Assembly (NCBI GenBank): GCA_944989445.1
Contig: CALYLW010000010.1
Span: 2,560,734-2,624,733, forward strand
Length of the DNA stretch: 64,000 nucleotides
Direction: 5' to 3'
Source of the DNA: Ampullaceana balthica
Lineage: Eukaryota; Mollusca; Gastropoda; Lymnaeidae
Made by a program: the position numbers and the translations under genes. Below are positions 47,455-59,091 of this stretch, piece after piece (the stretch's first letter is position 1; every line of letters begins with the position of its first letter). A model generated the notes under the pieces. It made no database searches and was not told the DNA's origin. It was given only the letters and a program-made list of their open reading frames with translations.

Positions 47455-48775
47455 TCTATATATATGAAAATCAAAGTATGTATGTATGTATGTCCTTTAT
47501 AGCTCTCTAAACCATTCATCAGATCGCCATGAAACTTTTGGAGACTTTTGAGTGCACTCCTGAGATGGTAACTGGCAACTTTTGCAACTTTTTTGCAATA
47601 TTTAACACTCATGGGGCGCCGGGGGCCCATAATATGATTTTTTTTCTTAAATGAGCTATATAAAAATACTGTAAGCGTTAGCTATTAGGTAAATTGATGG
47701 ATCTTAACCAAACTTTGTATATAACAACTTGGTAGCAAATATCGAAATACTATAGGGCACTAATTTCCTAATGTCGATTTCATCGTGGCTGGGGCCCAAA
47801 TTGTCTTTATTCACAAACGTTTAAGATTTTAATCTCCATTCAATTATTAAATATCTTGAGAAATATAGATACATATATCCACTATGAAATTGATTGAAAT
47901 ACACAGGTGTTTTGAACTTGACATCTTGCACTAAATGGGCCTTGGGGCCCTTAATGACGTTTTTGGCTGATATGAGCTATATAAAAATTAATTTATGCGT
48001 TAGCTACTGAGTAAATGAGTAGATCTTAACCAAACTTGTATATACAAACTTGGTAGCACATATTAAAATTAGAAAGGGCACTGCACTTCTAATGTCCAAT
48101 TTTTCAGGGCTGGGGGCCCAAAATGTCTTTTTTCGTATATGTTTGAGATATTATCTGCCATTCTATTTTTAACGTTCTTGAGAAATATATCCATGATGAA
48201 ACTGAATTAAAATGAACATCATTTTGAAATTTATATCTTACATCAAATGGGCCGGGGGTCCCAAATGTCTTTTTTTTGGGTGTTTAACGATTTTGCGAAA
48301 TATATCCTTGATGAAACTGAATTTAAATGAACAGGTTTTCAAAATGTACATCTTGAACCGAATGGGCCCGGGGGGCCCTTAATGTATTTTTTTCTTATAT
48401 TAGCTAAATAAAAATTAGTTTAATTGTTAGATAATGAGAAAATAACTGGATTTTGACCAAACTTGGTATATAAAATCTTAAGAGCCTATATTAAATTAAT
48501 ATAGGGCACTGAACTCCTAATGTCCATTTCCTCGAGGCTGGTGGCTCTAAATGTGTTTTTACTAAACTTTTAGTATATTGTATTCCCCATTCAAATTTAC
48601 ACGATAACAAGCAATATAGATAAATATATTTATATATTTGTAATGAAAATTTACAGATTTTCCAACGTCATATGTTAAACTGATGGGCCCGGTGACCCTT
48701 AAAGTAATTTCTTTTTTTATCTATATATGTATTCCTTTTTTACTGAGATCGTTGCAACGCATGACTGTCTACTAG
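47455..48775 (+). mobile_element. Non-autonomous Helitron-like element with internal repeats
   Basis: The start tctatatatatgaaaatc, followed by (gtat)n, tccttatagctc-like and aaaccattcatcagatcgcc, has the form of Helitron 5' ends. The 3' end has a cgttgcaacg palindrome and finishes tctactag|t (CTAG before T). Between them are about four to five units of roughly 250 bp. Each carries a gggcccggggccc block, aaattgatggatcttaacca and agggcactgaac, which also make up 1-240 and 3160-3560. No Rep/helicase frame. Confidence 0.6.
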
Positions 48776-49865
48776 TTTATATCAACAAAAACTGAAAACT
48801 AAAAATGCATTATCTCTAGGATCATCAGCAAAGGTTTAATTTTACGTTACAAGATTTGACGGATTCAACATACAACATACAAACAGTGTGACTTAAATAA
48901 AAGCGTGTAAAAAACAACAAAGAATATAAAATTATTACAATGATATAACTTATATCATATAATTAAAATGTTTAAATGTAAATACTGAATTGAAATAATT
49001 GAAAGATTGACTACTGTCAACGTACCAGTCAATGACAAAGAAGTAAAAAAAACGAAAGCCAACTCTCAGCCTGACCCAGTTTCCAAGGCTCCTGTTTAAC
49101 TATAAAGCTTATAGTATAAACTAATAATTACAAATTAAAGTTAGTATTTTTTAACATAAAATTCTTATTTTTAACATAAAATTATTCTTTCCAACATAAA
49201 ATTAATACATCAGCTATAACAATGAAAATAATTTAATGACATGAGTAAATAAAATAGTTACTACTTAGTTATACTAGTTACTAGTCAGTTGTAACATGGT
49301 ACAGCAGTACTTGTTACCTTTAAGTTTGTAGTTTGTTTCTTCAATTTTCAAGTTTCGAAAAATTAAGTGTCTTTCATACCCAAATCTTTTTCATGAACAA
49401 TAACATCCCAAGTTTGTTCGGTGACAAGTGAGAACGCTTTTCATCATTTATCTGCCCCTCTGAACTGAATGCTCTCTCACTATCCATTCTTGTTAAATGT
49501 ACTGATTTCTGGTTATTGTTTTTTACTTTTGATATATTTGTTTCTAAACTTGTTAATATAAATTTATTTTGTTTTTTAAAAATTCTTTACTACATTGATA
49601 TCAGGATACCATCCGAATCTGCCATAAGTATTTGCAGAATCCAGATAGTGGCGAAAATCCCAATATCTGGTCCGGATATCTGGCATGCCGGATATCCTTC
49701 TGTCCCCTACTTAAAATATTATTTAAATGGCATAAAGTACTTTAAATAGTGAAAAATTAAGATTAGTATTGCACGTTTTGTTTGGAAGTAATACACTTCT
49801 GTCACATTTAAAATTTCAATATGGTTTGGTTTTGAAAAATCAATAAGAGATCAAACTAAAATCTC

Positions 49866-52800
49866 CTAAAGGTCATTTCTGCCTATGGCTAGTGAAAACT
49901 GATTCCAAAATTCATCAATTATTTCAAATGTTACGTCTTCTATGGGCGGGTACTCAATGTAGTTATTTTGTTTCATGGCGGAAAGTAGGTCATGTGATAG
50001 GTCCTTATCATCGGTTTGTTCACAGATGCACACGAAAAGGACAGAGCGGCGCATAAAGATTTCTTCCATCAGCGCCATCTTCACGCTATACTCGGAATAT
50101 TCCCCTTGGTAAAACTCCGGTGTTACCATGGCAACCGTCTTGGCACTGTTCTGCACGCCACTGACAATATTAGACACAATGTAGGTACCCGGTAGAAAAT
50201 CTCTCTCCTCGATACACAATCGGTGACCTCTTTTCTCTTCTAGCTCACGAACACAGTCACGCAACACAAATCTCCTGGTATCGTCTGTGTATAGGATGTA
50301 AGCATCGAATCGATACTCAATCTTGTTAGTAGCACCGGCTCTAGAGCCAAGCAGCTTGACTAACGCTATGCTCCGTAAATATCTCAGCTTCCAGCGGTAC
50401 CGATACATCAATGAAGTGATCAACAAAATACCGAATACAATAATAGAAAAGACGCATGTGAGAATTATTACAGTTTTTGAAGCACATTGACGATGTAGTG
50501 TTTCCACACGTTTGACGATATTTCCTATTTCAAGAACTTGGTCGAACTCATTTCTACATTCGAGAAAATCCTGGCTCAAAAGATAAACATTGGTAAAAGC
50601 CATCCATTTCATTTGTTCTAGTCCCTCACATGTGCAAAGTAAAGGGTTGTATGTCAAATCGAGATAAACCCGATGGTCAGTTGCAATAAGGTCAAGTTCG
50701 TCCCGACAAAGTTTACCTATGGATGTTATTGAGTTTCTGCTCAAATCTAAAAATCGAAGTTTTCTCATGTAGGAAAAGCTAATGTTAATTATTTGAAGTT
50801 TATTTTGGGAAAGATCTAATATTTCAATATTGATTAGATTCCTAAAATAATCATCTGGAATCGTTAGGATAAAATTTCTCGACATGTCGAGGGCAATGAG
50901 TTGACCTGCATTTTCAAAAAAATAATTCTCGTTATGAAATTCAAGATTCTGGCCAAATAAATTGTTTGACATTGACAAGTACTTGAGTGAGCTGTTAACT
51001 GGAAAAAATCTGGGCTTTTCTAACAAAGCAAAGTTGTTGCTGAAATCAGCTTTTTCGACGCTTACACTTAATTGAAACTTAGTCCAATCGTTCAATTCAC
51101 ATCCAGCAAGACTTATTTCCTTGAGTGAAAAGCTTGAAATACTAAAGAAAATAAATCTCAGGTAAATTACAGCATTTTTAAAAATTGTTTATTTTGAAAA
51201 TTTTTAAGTTAATAACGTTAGGTTTTGATGCTTCTCGTTTTTTAAAAATTAATTTGTGTTTAAGGATATGCTGTTTGGGTGATTCTGTTACTTTAGAAAA
51301 AATGGTTTTGTTTTTGTTTAGCTTACTTAAAGCCCCAAGTAGTGGATCAACGTCTTCATCCTCGGAATGTTCATTATAATAATTTTGTTGATTGCTTAGA
51401 TTTAATTCAATGAGTTCTTTAGGAAATAATGTAATTATATGAAATACTTTAGGATGCAAACCATTGTGACTTAAATTGATCTTTTTCAATGTTGCTGGTA
51501 GCATTTTTATAAATTGTTGACTCAAATAAACTAGGGCGTGTCCAGACAGGTCAAGTTCAATTAGGCTTAATAATGAAATGTACCTGGCATCCTGGGCTTT
51601 TAGTTTATTGCACCCATTCTTTTGAATATCTACTTTAAGAATTTTTAAATATTTCAAAGAAGAACCCACCAAATATTGCATGTCATTCAAAGCCTGACAG
51701 ACGTTGCTATACCTATTTACTAAATATGTTAAATTAACCAGTTGTGTTAGCCTTGTAAAACTTCTGGGATTTACAGTTACGCCTATGTCAAGTGTCGTTA
51801 TGAAAGGGACGTTATCGAAATACGATGCAGCTGTTGAGTTAAGTGATACCGGAACTTCTATTATCAAATGTCTCAAGTGTACAAGGCTTTTAATTTCAGG
51901 TCCTAATCCACGGCTGTCTGCCCCATCGATTCTGAGTACTCTCAGCTTTGTTAGAACCCGGATAGCTTTATTTGGGTATGATCCACACTGGTATGTGCCA
52001 CTTTTGCAAACATCATTTATGTACAATACTTCCAGATTCATCAATGGGATGAAAATACGAACCGGCAGTAATTCAAAGCCTGTGTAGATAATTTTATTTT
52101 CACTGATGTCAAGGGTGACCAGGTTTCCCAGGTCATCGAATGTGTCGCTAGCAATGAAGTTGATATGATTCCTGGAAAGTGATAGGTAACTTAAACTACG
52201 GAGTCCTGTGAACATCGGTTTGGTTACATTTTGCACGTCGTTCCAAGCTATGGATAGTTTTATCAAACTGGGGAACACACAAAAACAATTATCTTCAACG
52301 GTTGATATCCAGTTACCACTAAGATCCAATTCAATGACAGTAGAAGAAATATTTGAGCGACTACTGCAAATGACCTTATTTATACTGTAGGTCGTGATTT
52401 TGACACGTGTCAGAGACGTGTACATCATCAGAGTATATAAGTCTAACGCCTTAAGCTTGTCACAATGTTTAATGATTAGTTCACCCATTTCAATCGAAAA
52501 ATTTTGGGGGATACTAGTAAACATACAATCGCTACAAAAGACTGACACTAAATTTGAACTTGTGCTTCGGCAAAAACAAGGCGGACATCTAATTTTGTTC
52601 CTTGGTAGAAAGTTTTGATTTAATTCAAAAACTGGATTGTCGTTGTAAGCCAACGTCTGTTCTTTCTTATCGTCGTAAAAGTGTGTCCTTAATTTATTGT
52701 TTCTGTCGAAGATTCTTGCTGGTCGAAAGTTTACATTTTCCCTTACATCACTCTTAATTGTTTGATTAGGTCGCATGACTGATGTATTATCGCTGCTGGA

Positions 52801-52902
52801 CGAGGATAAAGGTTGTCCCGCTGTGACGCAGTGAAGTCTGGCCACGAAACACAAAAACGGAGCTATTCTCCAACCACTCCAACAAGGTTTAATGGAAGCC
52901 AT
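49866..52902 (-). pseudogene. Toll-like receptor paralogue with one frameshift
   Basis: The gene encodes the same receptor type as 25238-28345, about 1011 codons in all. Frame 1 (52902-51178) gives the leader, the N-terminal Cys cluster (RCPPCFCRSTSSN) and LRRs; it runs off at LKIFKINNF and a stop. Frame 2 is open from about 51179 (KNAVIYLRFIFF) and continues through LRRs, the CTCEG cap, transmembrane helix (IILTCVFSIIVFGILL) and TIR (FDAYILYTD, ERDFLPG, FW) to 49866. The two parts meet exactly where the paralogue has LRILRGDNF-MGFGRYLEF. The break is one surplus base in T5A5 (51174-51183). An assembly indel, a fixed pseudogene or a tiny intron are the alternatives; no GT-AG pair was evident. 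The C-terminal tail is 12 residues shorter than in the paralogue. Confidence 0.85.
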
Positions 52903-53854
52903 TCATAAAGGAAAAAACGAGAAATAAAGAAAAAAACATATCAAGAGATGAATTTCACTAATCAAAATAAAAAATTCTTGACTAACTGTAGATTCAGGCA
53001 GATGTTGCCTTTTCTACAATAGTATATCACTGATAACCTTTTCGTGCATTCAAATTAAAACGTCGAATTTTAGTGTTTAACTTAAACTCAGATGTAATAA
53101 TTACTACCCACCTCATCCCCAACATTTCACAACATGCTGCAATGTTCCTTGTTACTTATTTATCACACACACTTTTCTAAAATCTCATACCGTTTTTGTT
53201 TTGGATTTAGATTTACCTCCATAACTTTAAAATAAAAGATAAATCATTCTTAATTCAATCAATATTCTTAAAAACAGCAAAATCATAGTTGTTTTTACCT
53301 TTAGAGGATAAAACTCAAATTGTGTCACTGACGTCGACCATTATCAAGCTCAGCGTGCAGCAGCCATTGTGTCAAGTTCACTGTTAATTTATAAATTAAA
53401 AAAAAATGTTGATTAGTTAAATTTTAATTTTCTAGTGTGTGTGACTGTATCTATAAAAACAACAATTTAATCAGCTTGACATGAAGATTGTAAGAAACAT
53501 TTATCATGTATAAATTTATATGATCAGAGGCAATCAGCTGATTTTCTTTCTTTATTAAAAATGTTGCCATTTTAAAAAAATAATAATAATAAATGATTTT
53601 GAAAACCAGTTGTTTGGTTTTTCCGTGATTGTATGACTTAGAGTAAAAAAATGTGAAACATACCCACATAAAAACATCAACTGAGCTTTATATAGTAGAT
53701 ATATAGCTTTATTTAAGTGGCTAATCATAAGTACTGTGTTACATTGCTAGCCAGGCTCAACAGTTGTTTCTTTAAAGTTGTCTTTTAAACAATGGTTCTC
53801 AAAATTGACTTGACCATCAACTTTCTACTTAACTAAAGACGGAAGTCCTGTCTC
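52903..53854. other. Upstream region of the second TLR and AT-rich DNA
   Basis: No promoter element can be called and there is no similarity to the upstream region of the first TLR. The minus frame 53451-53669 is AT-rich and unrecognised. Confidence 0.4.
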
Positions 53855-54065
53855 GATCAAATATGTGCAGCGTCCCAGCCAAGAGACGCCCATGCTGGCT
53901 TGAGCACGTCGCACGAATGCAATCTGGACGTATACGAAGGACGTGCTTACACTGCGAGCAAACGACTGAGAAAAGGTCAGTTTGGACGGCCACTTCTCAG
54001 ATTCATGGACACATGCAGATGAGACGTGAAGGTGACCAGCATCGACGTTCCAAACTGGGAGGACC
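53855..54065 (+). mobile_element. RTE-like LINE C-terminal fragment
   Basis: The plus frame RRPCWLEHVARMQSGRIRRT corresponds to the RRLRWLGHVxRMxxxRIPK signature of RTE-group pol C termini. The next part (TATSQIHGHMQMRREGD) is frameshifted from the usual GRPxLRxKDxxKRD. Only about 70 codons are left. Confidence 0.7.
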
Positions 54066-54074
54066 TGTCATATA

Positions 54075-54185
54075 TATATATTATATAGATGTGTGCGTGC
54101 GTATGTGCGTGCGTGCGTGTGTGTGTGAGTGTGTTTGCGTGAGTGTGTGTGTTTGTGGGGGTGAGTGTGTCTTTGTGCACGCGCT
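54075..54185. repeat. GT-rich microsatellite
   Basis: A short (TA)n is followed by gtgtgcgtgcg and gtgagtgtgtttg runs. It explains the cysteine/valine-rich plus frame here, which is not a gene. Confidence 0.9.
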
Positions 54186-54244
54186 ATTATATGAAGGTAG
54201 GACGCAATAAACTTCTGTTTTCATATATTGTTGAATTTTGGTTA

Positions 54245-54745
54245 ATCTATTAATGGCAATACGTTTTAATTGTGTCTGCGGAAATTAACGATTAAATTTT
54301 CGATTAATCGTTAAAAATGTTTAACTATTGAATTATTTTTAATGATTAATCGACCCATCACTTACAAATTATTGGAAGTCAAAATGTAATTGAAAGAAAC
54401 AATGAAAACTACTGATAATGTCATTCATTGTCAAGACCGTTTTGTGCATACCAGTTACCTCAGTTCCATGTGAATAATTGCTCAGCTCGGCTGGTTATAT
54501 TGTCAATTAGACCGGCTCATCTCTAGAACAAAATAATGTCAACACACTTGTCTTTTTTGCGTAATTGGTTAAAAGATTACATCTAAAGGACACATTCCGG
54601 TGTGATTTACTCTTTCAACAAGAACGTTTAATAACTGTTACTTATGACATCATAAATTTTAATTTATGGTTTTATCGAAATTAACGATAAATTTAAGCGT
54701 TTATTTTTTGAAAAGTTAACTATTAAATTTAAAATAATCATGAAC
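54245..54745. mobile_element. hAT-type repeat, inverted copy of 12960-13300
   Basis: The ends are rich in aattaacgatta words and the right side finishes gaacagcccta. The interior contains gaccgttttgtgca, ccagttacctcagttccatg, cagctcggctggttat and caacacacttgtctttttt, the reverse complement of 13080-13290. Confidence 0.65.
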
Positions 54746-54924
54746 AGCCCTAGTTTTAATATATTGTTAAAATTTTCTTTATGAATCTATTATAGTTATA
54801 GGCACTATTTTTGTAATAATAATATGTTGTTCAAAATTTCTTACTGAATCTTTTAATGGCACTATGTTTTTTAATCTAAAATAGAAACTTTAAACTATTA
54901 CTAAAATTTTAGATAATCCCAAAT

Positions 54925-55018
54925 GCGTGTGTGTGTTTCTGTGTGCGTGTTTGTGTGTGCGCGCGTGTGTGTGCATGAGTGTGTGTGTGTTTGTGTGTGT
55001 GTGTGCTTCTGTGTGTGT
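54925..55018. repeat. GT-rich microsatellite
   Basis: Imperfect (GT)n with interruptions (gcgcgcgtg, tttgtgtg). The minus frame through it is Thr-His repeats only. 55019-55534 next to it shows no feature. Confidence 0.9.
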
Positions 55019-55534
55019 AATTCAAAGGCCCGCGACTCAGCATGTTTTTCTTTACCAAATAAAATAAGGCCCTCTTAGCAATCAGTTTAAGCAACCCTCA
55101 TATGATTTATCATATGTTTTTTGTTTTTGTTTGTGTTCATTGAAACTATTGCTATCATAAAAAAAAGTCCCAGGAGTTTAACTTTTGAGTGCTATGACAA
55201 GAAGCCACTTTCAGGGTGCAGTTACGGCTGTTAACAGAAATGACAGCAGTCACCTCACAGTTCTGGAGGGGGAAAATGATTTAGTCAATAACAATTATGT
55301 TTATAATGTTTATTACCATATAAAGGTCCCTGTTTAACGCATTTGATTGTGAATTCATTACTATTATGGATACCATTACTTGTGATTCCCGCTTGTTAAT
55401 GGGGTCTAATTATGGATGGGGTTATGTTCCTGTGGCGATCCCGATGTGTTTGTCATCATTGGTTGATAAAGGTATACATTAATAAATATTCATCAACTAA
55501 TGAAGGAGCGTCTATAATTAGCTAATCATCAATA

Positions 55535-56063
55535 TACATAATTTGCAATCTATGTCACGTCTGTAGTGTATGTCCGTGACGCTACTAATTTTAGAAAACA
55601 GCGCACCAAATTACTGCACCAATGCATCAAAAGGTGTGCAAATTAAAGATGCGCTGTAAAAGAATATTATATGACGTCATTGTTTTAGCTCATATTTCAT
55701 TTTGGAAAAGGGAACAATGTAAAAAGAGAATTTGATGATGGTTAATTATGAAATCAAAACACAACCCCTATTACAAAATACTTTGTGTACATTTCAGAAA
55801 GTTTAATAGTTCGTATTTATCAAACAAGGACAGGTTAGTTGTGCTTTTGAAAAAAGTGGGCGCCGTAGGTGCCCTGAAAAAGGTGCATTTTTTTCAAAAT
55901 AAATAGATATCAGCTGAAAACTTCCGTCACTTTTGAGGGGTAATACTAATACACTAGCAAATATACATAATTTGCAATGTATGTCAAGTCCCGTCTGTTC
56001 CATCCGTGACGCTACTAATTTTAGAAAGCAGCGCACCAAATTACTGCACCAAAATATTACCCT
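55535..56063. repeat. Pair of direct repeats of about 95 bp, plus a dispersed repeat
   Basis: 55537-55630 and 55965-56057 share acataatttgcaat, tatgtca, ccgtgacgctactaatttta and agcgcaccaaattactgcacc. Between them, 55690-55805 is the reverse complement of 24010-24110. The spacing resembles a short element with direct repeats, but the ends are not TG...CA. Confidence 0.65.
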
Positions 56064-56484
56064 TTTCGAACGTCCGCATAAAATTGTTCAATATGAAAAT
56101 AAATGAATAAAATAAAATTAATAAAAAATAAATAAAATAAATGAAAGTTCTGTATTACATTATTTTTTAATCTGATGTGTATTAATTTTGAAAAATTCCG
56201 TCATTTTTTACGGGTGATACACTAGTTTATATATAATCTGGTGTAAAATGCGTGATGAAACCCCTGTCAAGAGAAAACACCCAGTAAAACACTAGCTAAA
56301 TAAAAACCTGTCAATATCAAACCCGGTGTTTGTCTGCCCTTGGCTCATACGCAACATTAGCCCTACTCCATGACAATATGAATGAAAGTATTAAACCCCA
56401 AGTAAATATGAGTCAATTACTTTGATATTTCAAAATTTTCTAATGAGTTAACTACTTTTACCATGTAATTAGATAAAATAATAA
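56064..56484. other. AT-rich DNA, no recognisable feature
   Basis: No gene or repeat was seen. Confidence 0.4.
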
Positions 56485-56812
56485 CTAGATGCGACCCACG
56501 GAGTAACATACGCCGCAGACTTGCTCATAGATAGTGAAAAGAACGGGTGGAAAGAACGGTCACAAACAGCAGCAAGAAGAAATGAAAACAACGCGAGAGA
56601 ACGTCGGAGGGGGATGGCAGGGACCGCCGACGCAGTGTTGGTCTTGAGACATGCGCACTGCGGTTGTTGTTACCTGACCCCCCCCATCCTGCACAAGCCT
56701 CGCTTGCCAACCATAAATTGTGATTGGTCGACCCTAGCAAGGGTCATTCGTTATGCTTATTAGCTCGCGTCTTATGCCTGTCCTAATTTCTAGTGAATTA
56801 ATATATAGATGC
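56485..56812 (-). mobile_element. Helitron-like short element
   Basis: On the minus strand it begins TCTATATATTAATTC (near 56812) and ends gggtcgcatCTAG followed by T (near 56488), matching the TC start and CTAG|T end of Helitrons. The DNA inside is much GC-richer than the flanks. No Rep frame and only a weak 3' hairpin, so this is tentative. Confidence 0.4.
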
Positions 56813-57796
56813 ACTGAATATTACTATTTTTTAATCGTACGCCCAAATTGTTTTTTCAAACAAACTCTCAGGGGCCAACTATTTGTTGATTATAGAGATA
56901 ATATTTTGTGCTCTTATTTATAAATATTAAAGGGCATGAAAATACATGGTGCTAACCATTCAGACTCTGTCAAGGAGTCTTTTCTTCTTTTTTTAAAGTC
57001 ATCTTTATCTACATGTTTGAATGCTGTCCAACTCAGAAATCCCACCTTAAAAATTCAATAAATGTGGAGTAAAGTTAAAAATATATGTTTATTATAATGT
57101 ATGGCTTGTCAAAGTATTATTGGAAAGCGTACATCAGTTAATTACTAAATGAATGAATGTCAAATGTTGTAGAGAATAATTTATGTAATTTCCTGGTAGA
57201 CATTAACTGAAAATTCGTCTGTTACACGAATTAATTGCGTGAATTAAAATATCAAAAGTTAATCATTAAGAAAAATGATAGTTTCTAGTAATATTAGGGT
57301 TCTAGAAATGTCATCAATGCATCGCTGCTCTATAAGTCTTTGATCATGGCATTCAAAAATGTACCGGTGTCTTGTTTTTGTGTGAGTGTGTGTATGTGTA
57401 TGTTGAGATCTGTACCAAATGGTAGTTTTCAGTTGGTATATCGTGAGCATTTTAGCCTCTTACTGTCCTGCCATCTGGAAGGGAGGAATAGTTTGAGCTC
57501 TGAGTTACATTCTATAAGCTATAAAGGGAGTCACAAATCGTACTGAACTTGTGTTGTTAAGTTACAAAGAGAGTCACTGATCACATTATGCCTGCGCTGG
57601 TTAATTTAGTGCAATTTTACTATTATTAACATTCGTTAATAAGACCTTTAGACTTAAGATGCATTAGAAATAAAATGACTGCTTGATTTAAAGAACTTTA
57701 ATATAAGTGAGTGTAAAAACATGCTTTTCCAAATTTTGGGTAAAACACAATGATTTTAAATTTGTTTCTTATTGGGCCGTCTATAAATTACGTCAC
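56813..57796. other. AT-rich DNA, no recognisable feature
   Basis: There are only chance frames (57259-57450 minus, 57340-57546 plus). Confidence 0.4.
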
Positions 57797-57798
57797 GT

Positions 57799-57851
<53 letters not shown>

Positions 57852-57865
57852 GTGTGTGTGTATAG
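57797..57865. repeat. Self-complementary (CA)n(TA)n(TG)n microsatellite
   Basis: A cacaca run, a tatata run and a tgtgtg run follow each other, so the whole block can fold on itself. It lies close to the left edge of the repeat at 57905. Confidence 0.9.
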
Positions 57866-57904
57866 ATATTAATTTTTAAAAAGACAGAATGACGAGTAAT
57901 ATTA

Positions 57905-58310
57905 TTTTTTACTATTTTTACTGGGAAGGGGGGGGGGCATTCGTAACCACGAAACATTGTAAGTCGGGACCGGAGTAACCCGAGGACTCCCTTTAGTCTA
58001 AACAAGTTACAAGTATTTAAACGGAAACTTTGAAGTAGTGAATGAGATTGTTAACAAATACAACAAGCTAAATTAAGTGGTTGTCTTTCTTTATGAATAC
58101 TTTCACATCAATGGTTCTCAAACAAGCTAAATTAAGTGGTTGTCTTTCTTTATGAATACTTTCACATCAATGGTTCTCAAACTTTACTTGTCCATCATGA
58201 CGTCTTCTTGTATATAACATAATATGAAAATATACGAAAACCTCAAGGCCAACAATAGACTAAAAAAAAATTTTTACGCGATACACTTGCAGTTTCAATG
58301 TCCTTTTTTA
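57905..58310. repeat. Decayed repeat matching 2540-2880, with an internal 59-bp duplication
   Basis: The words gtaagtcgggaccgg, ggaaactttgaagtagtg and gagattgttaacaaataca match 2580-2670 in order. Inside it, a 59-bp unit starting caagctaaattaagtggttg is exactly duplicated at 58064-58122 and 58123-58181; the 2.6-kb copy has it once. The 350 bp after it (58311-58657) show nothing. Confidence 0.75.
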
Positions 58311-58657
58311 AATATGTTACAGTGGATCTTATGTGTGAGAATATAATGAGATATAAAGATACCAGATAAGAAGGGGTATTTGCATGTGTTTGTTCTTGCA
58401 TATAAGAAAAGGAAGAAGATTATTTTTAAGGTTATTTCTGAGTATTGCATTACATTATTGAGTTGTATTTCCCAGCTACAACTTTCTGCCTCGTGTGGCA
58501 TTACAAATTTAATGTTTTTTTTCTTATTTTCTGCATAGTTTCTATATTAAGGGATATAGGCAGCAGTGTCAATCTTTTCAATTGTGTGTGGTAACCGGTA
58601 ATGAATCTTTCAGCACGCTTTTAATTAGATTTGAAAGATTGTTCATTTTATTGAAAG

Positions 58658-59091
58658 TAGGGATGTGAAATTAACGATTACATAATGAATGAATCGTTAG
58701 GAATTTTAATCGATTAAAATAAATATGATCTATTAAAATTTCATTATAATTTAATAAAATATCTCTTTAATTTTTTCCTATATATTAATTTATATTTTTT
58801 GTTACTTACATACTTTCCCCTTGTATTATTATTATTAATTTAGGGGTGAATTCGTAAACAAAAAGAATTTTATTCCGTATTTCTTGCATAGCAGAAACAA
58901 TTTGCTGTGTTACGTCACAAAATTTGGGGGCCATGGAATTACCACGACTTAACCGATTTCGCGAAATAATGAATGGCAACTTAACGGGATATATATATGC
59001 GTTATAAAAATATAATTAATCGTAATAAATCAATTAATCGATTAATATTTCTTCCCATTAATCAAATGTTTTTTATTCAGTCCCAGCCCTA
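58658..59091. mobile_element. hAT MITE with TAGGG termini, 434 bp
   Basis: Begins tagggatgtgaaattaacg and ends with the inverted form (tcccagcccta). Flanking 8-mers attgaaag (58650-58657) and attgaaac (59092-59099) match at 7 of 8. The interior is AT-rich with atcgattaat words shared with 12960, 39600 and 54245. Confidence 0.8.

Larger units (their letters stand above)
46025..49709 (-). mobile_element. Decayed hAT with TAGGG ends, containing a SINE and a Helitron
   Basis: The left end tagggatcagctggatat and the right end (ggatatccttctgtccccta) are imperfect inverted repeats, and both flanks are rich in ccggat words. On the minus strand, 49490-49380 encodes SERAFSSEGQINDEKRSHLS followed by PNKLGMLLFMKK and a stop, the hAT dimerisation tail. 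The rest of the transposase is missing. The flanking 8-mers do not match, so the boundaries are tentative. 46130-46730, 46951-47454 and 48776-49380 show no other features. Confidence 0.55.

Noticed and set aside
51096..51177. A short intron explaining the break in the second TLR
   Set aside because: Frame 2 is open and alignable to the paralogue right up to the T5A5 run, leaving no room for an intron; a one-base indel is simpler.
53863..54210. 115-aa plus frame as a host gene
   Set aside because: Its first half is a LINE C-terminal fragment and its second half is translated GT microsatellite.
55535..56063. A tiny LTR element formed by the 95-bp direct repeats
   Set aside because: The repeats do not begin TG and end CA, there is no primer-binding site or purine tract, and no flanking duplication was found.
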